Positions 1-5,022 of a DNA stretch of 5,022 nucleotides are shown here, piece after piece. Positions within the stretch are counted from its first letter, which is position 1. Every line of letters starts with the position of its first letter. Source of the stretch: Oscillospiraceae bacterium (lineage in GTDB: Bacteria; Bacillota; Clostridia; Oscillospirales; Oscillospiraceae); contig JAISKY010000081.1 of the NCBI GenBank assembly GCA_031260745.1, positions 1 to 5,022 on the forward strand. Direction: 5' to 3'. A program made the translations under genes and the position numbers. The notes beneath the pieces were generated by a model. The model did no database searches. It was not told the DNA's origin and was given only the letters and a program-made list of their open reading frames with translations.

Positions 1-902
1 GGAAAGCTCTGGACGCGGTGAGCGGTGACGATTTCAAGTTACAGCTTACGGGCGGAGAACCGCTGATGAATCTTCCGCTTGTTGAACGAGTTCTGGAGGA
101 CGTTTCCTCAATGCCGAACTGCCGAGGCGTCGCTATTCAGACCAACGGAACTTTAATTGACGGCGATACCGCGAAGCTCCTGAAAAAGCGCCGCGTCGCG
201 ATAGGCGTAAGCCTTGACGGTAAACCTGAAACCAACGAGCGTCAGCGCGGCGGTACAAAAGCCGCTATTGAGGGAATAGAGCGGCTTTGCGCTAACGGTA
301 TTGCGGTTAATATTAATTGTACGGTAACGTCGGATAACGCTGAAAACCTTAGCGAAACCGCCGATATGGCGGCGTACTTAGGCAACGTCAGGGGAATCGG
401 GCTGGATTTGCTTAGGAAATCCGGCAGAGCGGTTGACAGTCAAGCCGCGGGCGAAACCGAATTGCTTACGGGGCTTGAACGCTTATTCGGGCGCGTAGCG
501 GAGATTAACCGTCTATTACCGCCGGAGCGTAAAATTGTAGTTCGCGAATATGAAAACGCTAAGCGATTGTTAAACGGTAAGCAACAGCCATATAACGGCA
601 GCGGCTCGCCGCCGTATTGTTACGCGTCGTTAGGGAAATCGTACACGGTATTGGCGGACGGCGAGTGCTACCCTTGCGGTAGTCTTGCCGGAGATGCGAG
701 ATACCGTATGGGAAATGTTCATAGCGCGGTTCGGTCACTCGCTATTCGCTGTGAAGCGCCGGAGGAGTGCGGCGGTTGCTCTTATAAGAGCGTCTGTACA
801 GGCTGCTGTCCTTCTCGCGGACTGCTTAACGGCGGTTTCAACGCGACCGACTGCATAATGAAAAAGTATATTTTCGGACAAATCAAGGAGGCTAAAAAAT
901 GA
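1..902 (+). CDS. Radical SAM/SPASM domain protein, 5'-truncated by the window
   Basis: The reading frame is open from base 3, so the GTG at 18 is internal and the real start lies upstream. The N-terminal CxxxCxxC motif for the SAM-binding [4Fe-4S] cluster is therefore not visible. Numbering from codon 18, the radical SAM barrel shows TGGEP (11-15), IQTNGT (40-45), IGVSLDG (62-68) and GIGLDLLR (126-133). The C-terminus is a canonical SPASM domain: C201-x13-G-x4-C220, then C251-x2-C254-x5-C260-x3-C264, then C279, which would bind two auxiliary Fe-S clusters. C217, C245 and C263 are additional cysteines. SPASM enzymes usually modify peptides or proteins (RiPP maturases, sulfatase or dehydrogenase maturases); I cannot assign the substrate. 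Its TGA stop overlaps the ATG of the downstream lipoprotein gene, so the two are probably translationally coupled. The family call is firm; the function is open. Confidence 0.92.
   Translation, partial: KALDAVSGDDFKLQLTGGEPLMNLPLVERVLEDVSSMPNCRGVAIQTNGTLIDGDTAKLLKKRRVAIGVSLDGKPETNERQRGGTKAAIEGIERLCANGIAVNINCTVTSDNAENLSETADMAAYLGNVRGIGLDLLRKSGRAVDSQAAGETELLTGLERLFGRVAEINRLLPPERKIVVREYENAKRLLNGKQQPYNGSGSPPYCYASLGKSYTVLADGECYPCGSLAGDARYRMGNVHSAVRSLAIRCEAPEECGGCSYKSVCTGCCPSRGLLNGGFNATDCIMKKYIFGQIKEAKK
885..891 (+). promoter_or_regulatory. Ribosome binding site of the lipoprotein gene, inside the end of the radical SAM gene
   Basis: AAGGAGG lies 7 bases before the ATG at 899. It sits within the last codons of the radical SAM gene, whose stop shares bases with this start (ATGA, 899-902). 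This fixes the start of the next gene and points to coupled translation. Confidence 0.85.
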
Positions 903-2089
903 AACACGCAAGATTAACAGCTGTATTGTCGGCGATTGCCGTATTTATAGCTATGTTCGCGGGGTGCGCCGCGAATAGCGACTCGCCGCCGACTCCAAGC
1001 CCGGCAACTCCAAGCTCGGCGGAAGCAACGACGGCGACCGCCGCTCCCGCTAAAACTGAGTTGGGTATAAAGTACGCGAAAAACTTCAAAATAAACTATT
1101 TGGCTGACGGAGTGAAACTCGTTACGGATTCCGATAACCGGACGCTCCTGCTTACGCCAAAGGGCGTAACTGCTCCGGCGGGGTACGATGACGCGGTACA
1201 AGTGGAAACTCCGGTCAGCAACTCGATGTTTACGTCAACGACGTATGTCGGATACCTGGGCGCGTTAGAGGACGATTCGGTGTTTGATTCGATTGCGGCG
1301 GTATGTACTCCGCGGGAGGATTGGACTACTAAACAGGTAATTGACCGATTCGCGAGCGGCAAAATCAAGTACGTAGAGCAAAGTCACTGGAACGCGGGCG
1401 ACATAGAGGACATCGTGGGAATACGCCCGGATTTAGTATTCTCCGGCGGCGGTGACGACGCGGGAATGCAGCTTCGCGCCTTGCTTGACGAGGTAAATAT
1501 CAAATACGCTACTCTGATGGACTATACGGAGGAAGGCGCGGAAGCTAACCTTGAATGGATTAAGTTCTTCGCGGCGTTCTATAATCTTGACGAACAAGCG
1601 GACAGATTATTCAACGAAAAAATAGCTTACCTTGGCGAACTTGAAGCCAAAGTCGCCGAAACTTCGATTGACAGCCGCCCGCTCGTAGCTTACGGACTGG
1701 TCTATGACGGCACGGTTTACACACAGTCTGGCAGTTCTACGCTTGCGGAGCAGATTGAGAAGTCGGGCGGCATTTACGCGCTGAAAGATTTAGAGGGAAC
1801 AGGCTCAATTACAATTACAATGGAGGAGTTCCTTAACAAATGCCGTAACGCGGATATTGTCATCTACGGCTCACTTCCGCAGTATTGTCCGGATAAGGCG
1901 TATTTGCTGGAAACGGAACCGTTGTTCGCGGAGTTTGACGCGTTTAAGAACGACAATATCTACATCTTCGACAGAGGGTACTATATGAACAGCGCGAAAG
2001 TCATTGAGAAATACGAGGACCAGGTGTTTATGTTCCAATCGTCGCTGCTGCCAGAACACGCTCTGACAATGTATCAAAAACTTTCATAA
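899..2089 (+). CDS. ABC transporter substrate-binding lipoprotein, iron-siderophore/cobalamin/heme (FepB/BtuF-like) class
   Basis: This 396-residue protein starts with a lipoprotein signal: basic MKHAR, a hydrophobic stretch at about 7-21 and a lipobox FAGC with the lipidated Cys at 23. A Ser/Pro/Thr/Ala-rich spacer (about 26-52) would tether it to the membrane. The mature domain begins with IKYAKNFKINY (57-67), typical of this family. Lobe 1 follows (to about 213, including GIRPDLVFSGG at 174-184), then a long bridging helix rich in E, A and K (about 214-254), then lobe 2 (about 260-395) with ADIVIYGS (318-325) and NIYIFDRGYYMN (353-364). This is the class III two-lobe fold with a rigid helix that binds Fe-siderophores, heme or corrinoids. 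The ligand cannot be read from sequence; the nearby cbiZ and chelatase genes favour a corrinoid or other tetrapyrrole. The permease and ATPase genes are not in the window. The start is supported by AAGGAGG and the ATGA overlap with the gene before it. Confidence 0.9.
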   Translation: MKHARLTAVLSAIAVFIAMFAGCAANSDSPPTPSPATPSSAEATTATAAPAKTELGIKYAKNFKINYLADGVKLVTDSDNRTLLLTPKGVTAPAGYDDAVQVETPVSNSMFTSTTYVGYLGALEDDSVFDSIAAVCTPREDWTTKQVIDRFASGKIKYVEQSHWNAGDIEDIVGIRPDLVFSGGGDDAGMQLRALLDEVNIKYATLMDYTEEGAEANLEWIKFFAAFYNLDEQADRLFNEKIAYLGELEAKVAETSIDSRPLVAYGLVYDGTVYTQSGSSTLAEQIEKSGGIYALKDLEGTGSITITMEEFLNKCRNADIVIYGSLPQYCPDKAYLLETEPLFAEFDAFKNDNIYIFDRGYYMNSAKVIEKYEDQVFMFQSSLLPEHALTMYQKLS

Positions 2090-2091
2090 CG

Positions 2092-2165
2092 AGAGCAGAA
2101 ATAAGAAAGCAGAAAGCAGAGATACGAGAGTAGAGCAGAAATAAGAGAGCAGAAAGCAGAGATAC
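2092..2165 (+). repeat. Tandem direct repeat, two 34-bp copies offset by 40 bp
   Basis: Copies at 2092-2125 and 2132-2165 differ at one of 34 positions (aagaaagc versus aagagagc). Each contains AGAGCAGAAATAAG, then AGCAGAAAGCAGAGATAC, itself built of 7-base units (AAAGCAG, AGAGCAG). The second copy is the left arm of the hairpin element described at 2131-2238, so this looks like a duplicated arm. It begins 2 bases after the stop codon of the lipoprotein gene. Confidence 0.85.
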
Positions 2166-2238
2166 CTAAATTGCGGAATCTTCGTTGATATGTTAAAAGT
2201 ACAAACTTGGTTATCTCTACTTTCTACTCTCTGCTCTA
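2131..2238. repeat. Intergenic inverted-repeat element, copy 1 (purine arm, conserved core, pyrimidine arm)
   Basis: The left arm (2131-2166) begins TAGAGCAG and ends GATACC. The right arm (2209-2238) begins GGTTATCTCTAC and ends CTGCTCTA, close to the reverse complement of the left arm apart from a 7-base insertion and a few mismatches. Between and into the right arm lies a core (2170-2212) that recurs at 4233-4275 with 38 of 43 bases identical. Together with the duplicated arm at 2092-2125, this fills nearly all of the 167-bp gap between the lipoprotein and chelatase genes. It could be a small non-autonomous mobile element (MITE-like), a REP-type repeat or an mRNA stem-loop. No transposase is seen and no clear target-site duplication was recognised. 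Confidence 0.75.
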
Positions 2239-2243
2239 ACTAA

Positions 2244-2251
2244 GGGGGAGG
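2244..2251 (+). promoter_or_regulatory. Ribosome binding site of the chelatase gene
   Basis: GGGGGAGG lies 5 bases before the ATG at 2257 and just outside the right arm of the intergenic repeat, so the element leaves the start region intact. It supports 2257 as the true start. Confidence 0.85.
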
Positions 2252-2256
2252 TTTGT

Positions 2257-4203
2257 ATGAAAAGTGAGGTTTTCCCGTTCGCGGCGGTACTTGGGCAGAA
2301 CAAGATTAAAAACGCCTTGATTTGGAATCTTGTCAACCCTAAAATCGGCGGCGTGCTTATAAGCGGCGAGAAAGGTACTGCGAAGTCAACGCTGGTGCGC
2401 GGCGTGGCTCAACTTAGCGGCGCTATGAAAGTCGTTGAGCTTCCGCTTAACGTCACAGAGGACAGACTTGTCGGCGCGATTGACCTGAAAGCCGCGTTGA
2501 TGCACGGTAAACGCAAACCTGAACCCGGCATACTTAAAGACGCGGACGGAAATATCCTCTACTGCGACGAGGTTAATCTGCTTAGCGACCACATCGTGAA
2601 CGCGTTGCTTGAGGCCGCCGCAAGCGGCGTGAATATCCTTGAGCGCGAGGGCATTTCGTATCGGCATAGCTCTAGGTTTATCCTGGTCGGCAGTATGAAT
2701 CCGGAGGAGGGCAAACTTCGCCCGCAACTGTTGGACAGATTCGGACTGTACGTTGAAGCCGAGGCCGAAAAAGCTCCCGATACCCGTATAGAGATAATGC
2801 GGCGGCGTTTGGAGTTTGAGCGCGATGCCGTTAATTTCCGCGAAAACTACGCAGTCGATACTCAACAGCTTATCCGCAAAATAAAGTCCGCGACGGAGTT
2901 TCTGCCGGGCGTTCGGGTTACGGAGAACGCTTTGCGGCTTGCGGCGACGCTGACCTCGGAGCTTTATTGCGCCGGACATCGCGGAGAACTCACGCTGATT
3001 GAAACCGCTAAGGCAATCGCCGCGCTAGACAGTCGGAGGGCATTAAATTCCGACGACATACGCACCGCGGCGGAGTACGCGTTGCCGCACCGCGCTCAAA
3101 ACGCGGCTCCGCCTATGCCCCCCGCTGAGAGGGAGGATGTCGGCGAAGCCGACAGGGAGGAGGAACCGGAGCAAAGCGAGTCAGAGGTAGAACAAGATGA
3201 AACTCCGCGTGAGCAACCGGAAAACTCCCCCCAATCCCCACTCAATGAGGGGGGGAACGCGGATATTGAACCGGAAACGCCTATGCCCCCCTCTGAGAGG
3301 GGGGATGTCGGCGACGCCGACAAGGGGGAGCAACCGGAGCGAAGCGAGTCGGGGGGAGAACAGGACGACGTACAATCCAGCGGTGAGGTATTCACCATTC
3401 CGCAGTGGCAGGATTTTATATCAAAGCGCAAAGTAGAGCGCGGTAACGGTCGGCGCAACCGAATAATCTCCGCGAATCAGCAGGGGCGGTACGTTGGCTA
3501 TCGCTTTCCGGGTAACGGAAAGGTCAGCGATTTAGCGTTCGACGCTACGGTAAGAGCGGCGGCGCCGTTCCAGTCCGCTCGCGACAGAACCGGATGCGCT
3601 ATAGCAATCGGCGGCGACGATTTACGCGTTAAAATCCGCGAGAAACGTTCGGGCGGCTGTATTCTGTTCGTAGTGGACGCAAGCGCGTCAATGGGCGCTA
3701 ATAAGCGTATGAAAGAAGTCAAAGCGGCGATTCTCTCACTATTGAACGTGTCGTATCAGAAGCGCGACCGCGTAGGTTTGATTGCGTTCCGCAAAGACAG
3801 CGCGGAGTTGCTGTTAGGTTTCACCAGAAGCGTGGAGCTTGCTCAAAAGCGGTTGGAGCAACTTCCGACCGGAGGGCGTACTCCGCTGGCAAGCGGGCTG
3901 TCGCTTGCCTACGAAGTTATTATGGGGCTGAAAATGCGCGATTCGGACGCGGTTCCGACGATTGTACTGGTCAGCGACGGCAGAGCCAGCGGTCAAAAGG
4001 GCATTAACGCGTTCGGAGAAGCGCTCAAATCTGCGGAGCGTATCGGCAATCAGGCAATCAATACGATTGTGCTAGACACGGAAAACGACTTCATACGGTT
4101 TCATCTGTGCGATAAACTGAACGAGAAACTGCACGGAGTTCTCGTAAGTATGGAGGAACTTCACAGCACAGGCATAGTTCAAGCGATAGAAACGCTTAGG
4201 TAG
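2257..4203 (+). CDS. Single-chain ChlI-ChlD type chelatase motor (AAA+ ATPase, acidic linker, VWA/MIDAS domain)
   Basis: This 648-residue protein has the layout of Mg/cobalt-chelatase I and D subunits on one chain. The AAA+ domain (about 5-280) shows Walker A GEKGTAKST (37-45), Walker B ILYCDEVNLL (100-109), a sensor-1 region VGSMNPEEG (144-152) and the arginine-finger region LLDRFGLYV (158-166). A linker rich in P, E, D, S and Q (about 281-375) follows. The C-terminal VWA domain (about 465-648) has an intact MIDAS: DASAS (474-478), TGGRTPLASGL (538-548) and LVSDGRAS (571-578). Such motors power a large BchH/CobN-type subunit that inserts metal into, or removes it from, a tetrapyrrole. That subunit is not in the window, so the metal and ring are unknown. 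Unlike many BchD/ChlD proteins, whose AAA+ site is degenerate, this one looks ATPase-competent and may replace both I and D subunits. The linker is largely encoded by palindromic DNA repeats, and the TAG stop lies in the first bases of the next intergenic repeat. A MoxR/VWA pair is an alternative, but the motifs fit chelatase better. Confidence 0.9.
   Translation: MKSEVFPFAAVLGQNKIKNALIWNLVNPKIGGVLISGEKGTAKSTLVRGVAQLSGAMKVVELPLNVTEDRLVGAIDLKAALMHGKRKPEPGILKDADGNILYCDEVNLLSDHIVNALLEAAASGVNILEREGISYRHSSRFILVGSMNPEEGKLRPQLLDRFGLYVEAEAEKAPDTRIEIMRRRLEFERDAVNFRENYAVDTQQLIRKIKSATEFLPGVRVTENALRLAATLTSELYCAGHRGELTLIETAKAIAALDSRRALNSDDIRTAAEYALPHRAQNAAPPMPPAEREDVGEADREEEPEQSESEVEQDETPREQPENSPQSPLNEGGNADIEPETPMPPSERGDVGDADKGEQPERSESGGEQDDVQSSGEVFTIPQWQDFISKRKVERGNGRRNRIISANQQGRYVGYRFPGNGKVSDLAFDATVRAAAPFQSARDRTGCAIAIGGDDLRVKIREKRSGGCILFVVDASASMGANKRMKEVKAAILSLLNVSYQKRDRVGLIAFRKDSAELLLGFTRSVELAQKRLEQLPTGGRTPLASGLSLAYEVIMGLKMRDSDAVPTIVLVSDGRASGQKGINAFGEALKSAERIGNQAINTIVLDTENDFIRFHLCDKLNEKLHGVLVSMEELHSTGIVQAIETLR
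3112..3200 (+). repeat. Palindromic in-frame coding repeat, copy 1, in the chelatase linker
   Basis: This 89-bp unit matches 3280-3368 at 77 of 89 positions with no gaps. It begins CCTATGCCCCCCGCTGAGAG and contains the hairpin GTCGGC-GAA-GCCGAC. It encodes a peptide starting PMPPAEREDVGEAD in the acidic linker. Its first palindrome (C-run, GCTGAGAG, G-rich run) is more decayed than in copy 2. The palindromes inside a gene, and the stop-free overlapping frames, suggest a dispersed genomic repeat that entered the coding sequence, in the manner of Rickettsia palindromic elements. That origin is inference. Confidence 0.85.
3225..3255 (+). repeat. Third G/C-run palindrome between the two coding repeats
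   Basis: Runs of 6 and 4 C (3227-3232, 3236-3239) face a run of 7 G (3249-3255) around CTCAATGAG, giving an imperfect hairpin CCCC-A-CTCA-A-TGAG-GGGG. It encodes part of the linker segment NSPQSPLNEGGN. The sequence differs from the 89-bp units, so it may be a separate repeat type or a decayed relative. The bases just upstream (GAGCAACCGGA, 3211-3221) recur inside copy 2 at 3328-3338. Confidence 0.6.
3280..3368 (+). repeat. Palindromic in-frame coding repeat, copy 2, in the chelatase linker
   Basis: This is the second 89-bp unit, starting 168 bp (56 codons) after copy 1, so both are read in the same frame. It holds two perfect palindromes: CCCCCCTCT-G-AGAGGGGGG (3286-3304) and GTCGGCG-A-CGCCGAC (3307-3321). 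It encodes a peptide starting PMPPSERGDVGDAD and continuing through EQPERSES. Because its palindromes are perfect, it may be the younger copy. The same DNA motif would be expected elsewhere in the genome, including between genes. Confidence 0.88.
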
Positions 4204-4309
4204 AGCCGAAATAAGAAAGCAGAGATACCTTCATTGTAGATTCTTCGTTGATATGTAAAAAGTACAAATTTGGTTTTTTTCTGCTCTCTGCTCTCTAATC
4301 TCTGCTCTA
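4201..4309. repeat. Intergenic inverted-repeat element, copy 2
   Basis: The left arm (4201-4229) begins TAGAGCCGAAATAAG and ends GATACC; it matches the arm of copy 1 but lacks one 7-base AAAGCAG unit. The core (4233-4275) matches 2170-2212 at 38 of 43 positions, and its inner 34 bp (4242-4275) differ at only 2. The right arm (4272-4309) starts with GG and a run of 7 T, continues as CTGCTCTCTGCTCTCT and ends CTGCTCTA. It fills most of the 124-bp gap before cbiZ. The first three bases of the left arm are the TAG stop of the chelatase gene. No transposase is present. Confidence 0.78.
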
Positions 4310-4314
4310 ATATG

Positions 4315-4323
4315 AAAGGGGGA
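4315..4323 (+). promoter_or_regulatory. Ribosome binding site of cbiZ
   Basis: AAAGGGGGA ends a few bases before the ATG at 4328 and directly follows the right arm of the intergenic repeat, the same arrangement as at the chelatase gene. It supports 4328 over the ATG at 4312, which is in another frame and opens only a short reading frame. Confidence 0.8.
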
Positions 4324-4327
4324 TTAA

Positions 4328-5022
4328 ATGCTGTTGGGAAAACTTATTACGGGCGAGGAAATACATCGCTATCAAAAATCTATAGTCGTTAACTTTACGG
4401 GGGCGAGGAAAGTTCTGTCCACATCTCCGGCTAACGGAGGTATGCGCGGCGACTTGACCGCCGTATTCAACAACGACTGCACTACGGGCGCGGGTATGTC
4501 GGCGGAGCTGAAAGCGCCCACATACGCGGAGCATAACGCGGTACTCAGCCGCGAACTTGGGCTTGACCCGGACAAAACCGCGGGAATAGGCACGGCGGCT
4601 CAAATGGAGAACGTCTCAATCAAAACGGAAACCTTCAAGGACATCACCGTGACCGCGGTCGTAACCGGAGGCGTAGAGGTAAACGGTGGGCGAGTAGGCG
4701 ACCCGGCGACTTGGGACGAACTGGAGAAGAAAAACATCGAACTACCGCACGGAACGATTAACATTATGCTGTTCATTAACGTGAATCTGACCGACGGAGC
4801 GTTAACGCGCTCGCTTGTTACCTGTACGGAGGCTAAAACCGCCGCGTTGCAGGAGCTTGCGGCTCCGAGCCGCTACTCACACGGGCTTGCTACGGGCAGC
4901 GGCACTGACAGCACGATTGTCGTGTGCAACTCCGACAGCGCGATTACGCTGACCGACGCGGGCAAGCACGTCAAACTTGGCGAGCTAATCGGTAAAAGCG
5001 TCAAAGCCGCCGTCAAGGAAGC
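4328..5022 (+). CDS. cbiZ: CbiZ, adenosylcobinamide amidohydrolase, 3'-truncated by the window
   Basis: The frame is open from 4328 to the window end: 231 full codons plus two bases. CbiZ hallmarks are visible: STSPANGGMRGDL (31-43), GIGTAAQMENVSI (86-98), a central TAVVTGGVEVNGGRVGDP stretch (109-126), HGTINIMLFIN (141-151), LTDGALTRSLVTCTEAK (154-170) and YSHGLATGSGTDS (183-195), followed by VVCN (198-201). The end, HVKLGELIGKSVKAAVKEA, is typical of the family C-terminus, so only a few residues are probably missing. CbiZ hydrolyses the amide bond joining the aminopropanol arm to the corrin ring of adenosylcobinamide, giving adenosylcobyric acid. In some bacteria it also acts on pseudocobalamin, allowing the lower ligand to be replaced. 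It is cytoplasmic, with no signal peptide, and acts on corrinoids after import. It follows the chelatase gene by 124 bp and is probably in the same operon. The family assignment is very secure; its preferred substrate here is unknown. Confidence 0.95.
   Translation, partial: MLLGKLITGEEIHRYQKSIVVNFTGARKVLSTSPANGGMRGDLTAVFNNDCTTGAGMSAELKAPTYAEHNAVLSRELGLDPDKTAGIGTAAQMENVSIKTETFKDITVTAVVTGGVEVNGGRVGDPATWDELEKKNIELPHGTINIMLFINVNLTDGALTRSLVTCTEAKTAALQELAAPSRYSHGLATGSGTDSTIVVCNSDSAITLTDAGKHVKLGELIGKSVKAAVKE

Noticed and set aside
2092..2165. CRISPR array
   Set aside because: Only two near-tandem copies with a 6-base gap and no unique spacers; the units are simple 7-base purine repeats.
2171..2213. 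Promoter within the repeat core (TTGCGG or TTGATA as -35)
   Set aside because: No convincing -10 box occurs at proper spacing in both copies; TTGATA is followed 17 bases later by TGGTTA or TGGTTT. The signal is too weak to call.
2090..2256. Possible cobalamin riboswitch in the gaps before the chelatase gene and cbiZ
   Set aside because: No B12-box-like sequence or riboswitch-like architecture was seen; the gaps are too short (167 and 124 bp) and are occupied by the repeat element. A riboswitch, if any, would lie upstream of the window.
2386..2979. 197-codon open frame on the - strand opposite the AAA+ domain
   Set aside because: It is antisense to a clear ATPase domain with all motifs in the + frame, and its translation has no recognisable motif. 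Long antisense frames are common in codon-biased genes.
3096..3458. 120-codon open frame on the - strand across the chelatase linker, plus shorter overlapping ones on both strands
   Set aside because: They overlie the palindromic repeats in a well-supported gene, have low-complexity S/P/G-rich translations and no recognisable family; they are shadows of the repeat composition.
4267..4290. Intrinsic terminator at the run of 7 T before cbiZ
   Set aside because: The T-run is not directly preceded by a compact G/C-rich stem; it belongs to the right arm of the inverted repeat.
4312..4392. Short upstream ORF starting at ATG 4312 before cbiZ
   Set aside because: It is out of frame with cbiZ, overlaps it, ends after a few dozen codons and has no Shine-Dalgarno of its own; the GGGGG run lies after this ATG.

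Overview
This window holds four genes in a row on the + strand, with both end genes cut by the window edges. They look like part of an anaerobe's corrinoid or tetrapyrrole acquisition and remodelling locus. In order: (1) the C-terminal part of a radical SAM/SPASM protein (1-902); (2) a lipoprotein substrate-binding protein of the iron-siderophore/cobalamin/heme ABC-transporter class (899-2089); (3) a single-chain ChlI-ChlD type chelatase motor, with an AAA+ ATPase and a VWA/MIDAS domain joined by an acidic linker (2257-4203); (4) a nearly complete CbiZ adenosylcobinamide amidohydrolase (4328 to the window end). There are no convincing genes on the - strand and no RNA genes.

Strong Shine-Dalgarno sequences (AAGGAGG, GGGGGAGG), oxygen-sensitive Fe-S chemistry, a lipoprotein binding protein and CbiZ suggest an anaerobic bacterium, most likely a Firmicute (Clostridia or Negativicutes). 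The G/C-rich palindromic repeats also resemble dispersed repeats I associate with gut Clostridia. This lineage call is inference; no 16S or other marker is present.

How the genes may work together: the lipoprotein would capture a corrinoid, heme or related metal complex outside the membrane and hand it to an ABC permease and ATPase not in this window. The AAA+/VWA motor would drive a CobN/BchH-type large chelatase subunit, also outside the window, to insert or remove metal. CbiZ would cleave the nucleotide-loop side of a salvaged corrinoid to give cobyric acid for rebuilding. The radical SAM protein is the least explained member. Genes 1 and 2 overlap by 4 bases (ATGA). Genes 3 and 4 each follow a gap that holds a repeat element.

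The most unusual features are repeats. Both intergenic gaps (2090-2256 and 4204-4327) are almost filled by copies of one element: a purine-rich left arm (AGAGCAG/AAAGCAG units), a conserved 43-bp core, and a pyrimidine-rich inverted right arm. Separately, the linker of the chelatase gene is built largely from in-frame G/C-rich palindromic repeats: two 89-bp copies 168 bp apart, with a third, different palindrome between them. Two unrelated repeat families have therefore colonised one small operon, one between genes and one inside a protein-coding linker.
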